This document shows positions 60,960 to 64,000 of a DNA stretch of 64,000 bases, in pieces (the first letter of the stretch is position 1; each line of letters starts with the position of its first letter). Position numbers and translations under genes: made by a program. The notes below the pieces were generated by a model. The model saw nothing but the letters and a program-made list of their open reading frames with translations. It had not been told where the DNA came from and made no database searches. Source of the DNA: Turnera subulata (Eukaryota > Streptophyta > Magnoliopsida > Malpighiales > Passifloraceae); assembly GCA_028386065.3 (NCBI GenBank), contig JAKUCV010003350.1:1-64000 (forward strand). Reading direction: 5' to 3'.

Positions 60960-63900
60960 CTACGATGGCACTGTTTAAACAGAAACAGTACACACAAAGT
61001 CAGGCATGCATTAATAATAACAAATCCAAACAAATGTCAATTCTATGCCCACCATCCAAACAAATCCAACGATTGTGAAACATTGTAAAGAATAACACTG
61101 CTGAATTCTTACTGAAATCCAAGGATTGTACTGTGAATATTTAAAATCCACAAGTTAATATGGACGGTCAAAACGTGTGCCCGTGCCATTTATGTTTAAA
61201 GACTAAGAAAAGACAGGAAGCAGCAGGCGAGTTCAAAAAATACATGAGAAAACTGGCTAGCATGAAAAGTAAAACACCATAGGCAGCAAAAAATAAAAAT
61301 TAAGAACTGGGAAACTGAATGGCTGTGGATATAAAAAAAAACTGAATATAGAAGAGACAACTGACAAACCAATTGTCAAAGTGCGTGAATATACTTACTG
61401 TATGTAGATGTATCTATCTGCTCAGGAAGCTCCTTAATATCTACCTCAAACCTTTCCTGAACCTGAATTCAAACCAACATTAAACATTAATAAAAGACCA
61501 AAAATTAGCATAAAAAAATAAGACCAAAATTCCTAAGTACCAACATACATGCGATGGTCAAAGAACACAAATATAATATACCTGATTGAGCACATCCGAA
61601 TCAGCCGCTGAAGAAACGAAAGTGATTGCAAGTCCTTTAGTGCCAAATCTACCAGCTCTCCCAACCTATTACGCACTCAAAAAGAAAGGAGAGTTGAGTA
61701 GAAAAGAGAAGAAGGGAAGGGGAAGGGGCAACGAAGTTTGGAAGCCAGATCAGGTACAATTAAAAAGGTAGGAAGTAGCTAACCCTGTGTAGGTAGGTGT
61801 CGGCAGAGTCGGGCATGTCATAGTTGATGACAATGTTAACCCGCTCAATATCAATCCCTCTTCCAACCAGATCAGTAGCAACAAGGATCCTTTTGTGGCC
61901 TTCTTTGAAACCCTTGTAGCGTGTCAATCTAAATATTGAAAGACAGTTCAGCACAATATGCATGGAAGTTAAATGTGCAACAATTTGACCCAGCAAAGTT
62001 AACATGCACAAGTGGTCCATGTAACCAAACAGAAAAGGCCAGAGAACATGTAAATAATCAGATAATACACATAAGAAATTTCAATTCCAACTCCGTATGA
62101 GCAGATCAAAAACAGGCCATAACCTATTGTTGAACAAATATAGCATACAAAATACAAAAATTACAGTTGTCCAAAGCAATGACAATACAATTTTAACTCT
62201 TAAAACAATGTTAAAATAATTCACAGCAGCAATATCACTATATAATGATAAAACAAAGAGAAACCGAGGTAACAATAAACACAGACAAAAGAACAAAACA
62301 TAGCATAGCATTGGAGAAACAAAAAAGATCAGAAATCTTCAAACCTTTCTTCCTGGGACATGCCAGAGTGGATGCAAATGGATGGGAAATTACACTCCAC
62401 AAGTAATTTGTTCAATTCAGCTGCTCTGCTCACACTTTTGACGAAGATCACAACTTGATTGAAGTCCAGCGCATCAAGAAGATCATTCAACTTTCGGTTT
62501 TTCTCCAGCTCGGTTAATTTGATGTAGTGCTGCAAGCAGAACTCATGGTGAGATCAATGTTTATAAACTGACATTCTAAGAAAAGGTGCAAACTTCTAAA
62601 ATATGTACCTGTACAAGACCATGAAGGGTCAGCTTAGCCTCGTCGTCAACGTAAATCTCCATTGGCTGAAAGGAAGAAATGTCACAGTAAATCATATTAG
62701 GGGAGTTCCTCACAACCTAATGCAATCCAGAAGGAAATGAAGATGGATTCGCATCCCTCGAATTGAGATTCTGGTCAATCTGTAATGCCCCCTCGCAGAT
62801 ACAATCTTTATGTGACAGCAAGCAATTGCCACTGTAGCTCAACTCAACTATACAATTGCAACTGATAGGTGCACCACAGAGAAACAGGAATCCCTGAAGC
62901 CTCCACAAGAAAAACACTTGCACGTACACTCTCCTCCATCAGACACCCTCATCCTAAAACCCAACACCTTTCAACTGCCCATCACCCAACCCACACAAGT
63001 TCCCCAAGCAACAAATGAGAAGACTCAAAACAATATGGAAAAATCAGTATGTGACACACGCCAACCCTCCCAGCAAAAATCCTATACTTGACTCTGTTAC
63101 AATTCCCACAGGTGAACCAATATTCTCCCTATAATGACTACAGGAAGCCTCGTCCAGATAGATTAGAGATTATATATCTACACAATTCTTGCAGACATCC
63201 GGTATTATTAAAAAGATACTTCTAAATTCAAGTAGAGCTGGCCATAGGACATTACATCTTGCATAAATTTCTTGCAAACTGGGCGGATATCTTTGCTGAG
63301 AGTGGCAGAGAACATCATGACTTGCTTGTCATGTGGAGTCATCTTGAAGATCTCCTGCACATCTCTCCTCATGTCTGCACAAAGAGGATAAATACCATAA
63401 GAACTAAGCAGGAGAATGGCCAAGGGAAAAATCACACAAGCAGGAACCTTAATCTCAAATGCAAGTCTGAACAAGTCCTTACCAAGTGATTCAAGCATTT
63501 TGTCGCATTCATCAAGTATAAAATGCCTCACATTCTTTAAGGAGAGGTCTTTGTCCCTTGACAAGGCCAATATTCTACCAGGCGTCCCAACAACAATATG
63601 AGGGCATTCATTCTTCAGTAGATCTTTATGAACCTTGATGTTAACACCACCATAGAAAACAGCAACCTTGATGTCGGGCAAATATGTGCTGAACCTCTCG
63701 AACTCGTGACAGATCTGAGAATAAGAAGAAAGAAGAATAAACAAATTATGCAACAATCCAGAACCGCAAAACAAGACAACCAAATAAAGTTAAGATTCGC
63801 AATGGGGAGTGACCTATTCAATACTCAAATATACCTGGTAAGCCAATTCTCTTGTATGGCACAGAACAAGAGCAATGACTTGGCCAGTAGTGGGCTCAAT

Positions 63901-64000
63901 TTGCTGGAGTGTAGAGAGAACAAAAACTGCAGTTTTCCCCATCCCTGATTTAGCTTGGCAGATGACATCCATGCCCAAGATGGCTTGGGGGATACACTCG
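60960..64000 (-). CDS. UAP56: DEAD-box RNA helicase UAP56/SUB2 type (RH15/RH56), 3' part
   Basis: ATP-dependent RNA helicase of the TREX complex, acting in spliceosome assembly and mRNA export from the nucleus. Nine exons are inside the window: 64000-63835 (cut by the edge), 63714-63483, 63374-63256, 62665-62609, 62529-62345, 61928-61784, 61665-61582, 61462-61399 and 60970-60960; all phases agree. Motifs in order: AKSGMGKT (I), HTRELAY (Ia), TPGR (Ib), DECD (II, the UAP56 form of DEAD), SAT (III), VIFVKS (IV), [13 protein letters not shown] (V), [10 protein letters not shown] (VI). The ending is DTSTYMPS, the family C-terminus. The last coding exon is only 11 bases (TG CCA TCG TAG) and is placed by completing that conserved end. 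The N-terminus and Q motif lie to the right of the window. RH15 versus RH56 cannot be separated. Confidence 0.94.

Noticed and set aside
1..64000. tRNA, snRNA, microRNA or organellar-insert genes
   Set aside because: I looked for B-box-like GGTTCGAATCC words, cloverleaf signals and plastid gene fragments and recognised none; short or diverged copies could have been missed without a covariance search.

Overview
This window is nuclear DNA from a flowering plant, almost certainly a core eudicot. Every gene is split by short AT-rich GT-AG introns, the protein families are plant-type (oleosin, alpha-Aurora kinase, plastid sigma factor, GH28 polygalacturonase), and the spacers hold plant transposon debris (solo LTR, Stowaway MITE, LINE tails, a 5S-derived repeat). 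I cannot name the species. There is one ambiguous base (n) at 48670. Gene models were built by hand from splice signals, reading frame and remembered family sequences; every exon chain closes in frame.

Left part (1-24 kb): the 5' exons of an alpha-type Aurora kinase (minus strand, running off the left edge), an intronless oleosin, a 2.8 kb solo LTR with intact target-site duplication, then two plus-strand genes: a 19-exon CABIN1-like TPR protein (HIRA histone-chaperone complex) and the 5-exon GatC subunit of the organellar Glu-tRNA(Gln) amidotransferase. Middle (23-42 kb): two minus-strand genes, a 22-exon glycine-rich polytopic membrane protein of unknown function and a 7-exon plastid sigma factor of the SIG5 type. 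The set Aurora / CABIN1-like / GatC / glycine-rich protein also lies together on Arabidopsis chromosome 4 as I recall it (AT4G32820-AT4G32920), so this looks like conserved gene order.

Right part (42-64 kb): a gene-poor stretch, a broken transaldolase fragment, several LINE remnants, then a recent tandem duplication carrying two intact 8-exon polygalacturonase genes, and finally the 3' nine exons of a UAP56/SUB2-type DEAD-box helicase. The two polygalacturonase blocks record later events: a Stowaway MITE with a clean empty site in the sister copy, a probable gene-conversion tract, small tandem duplications, and a 21-bp poly(A)-bearing insertion with an 11-bp target duplication.

The genes do not form a pathway; each is an ordinary housekeeping or tissue-specific plant gene. 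I found no evidence of a new multi-gene system. The most notable signals are three non-canonical GC-AG introns in two neighbouring genes, the history of the polygalacturonase duplication, the transaldolase pseudogene, and a large conserved membrane protein without a known function.
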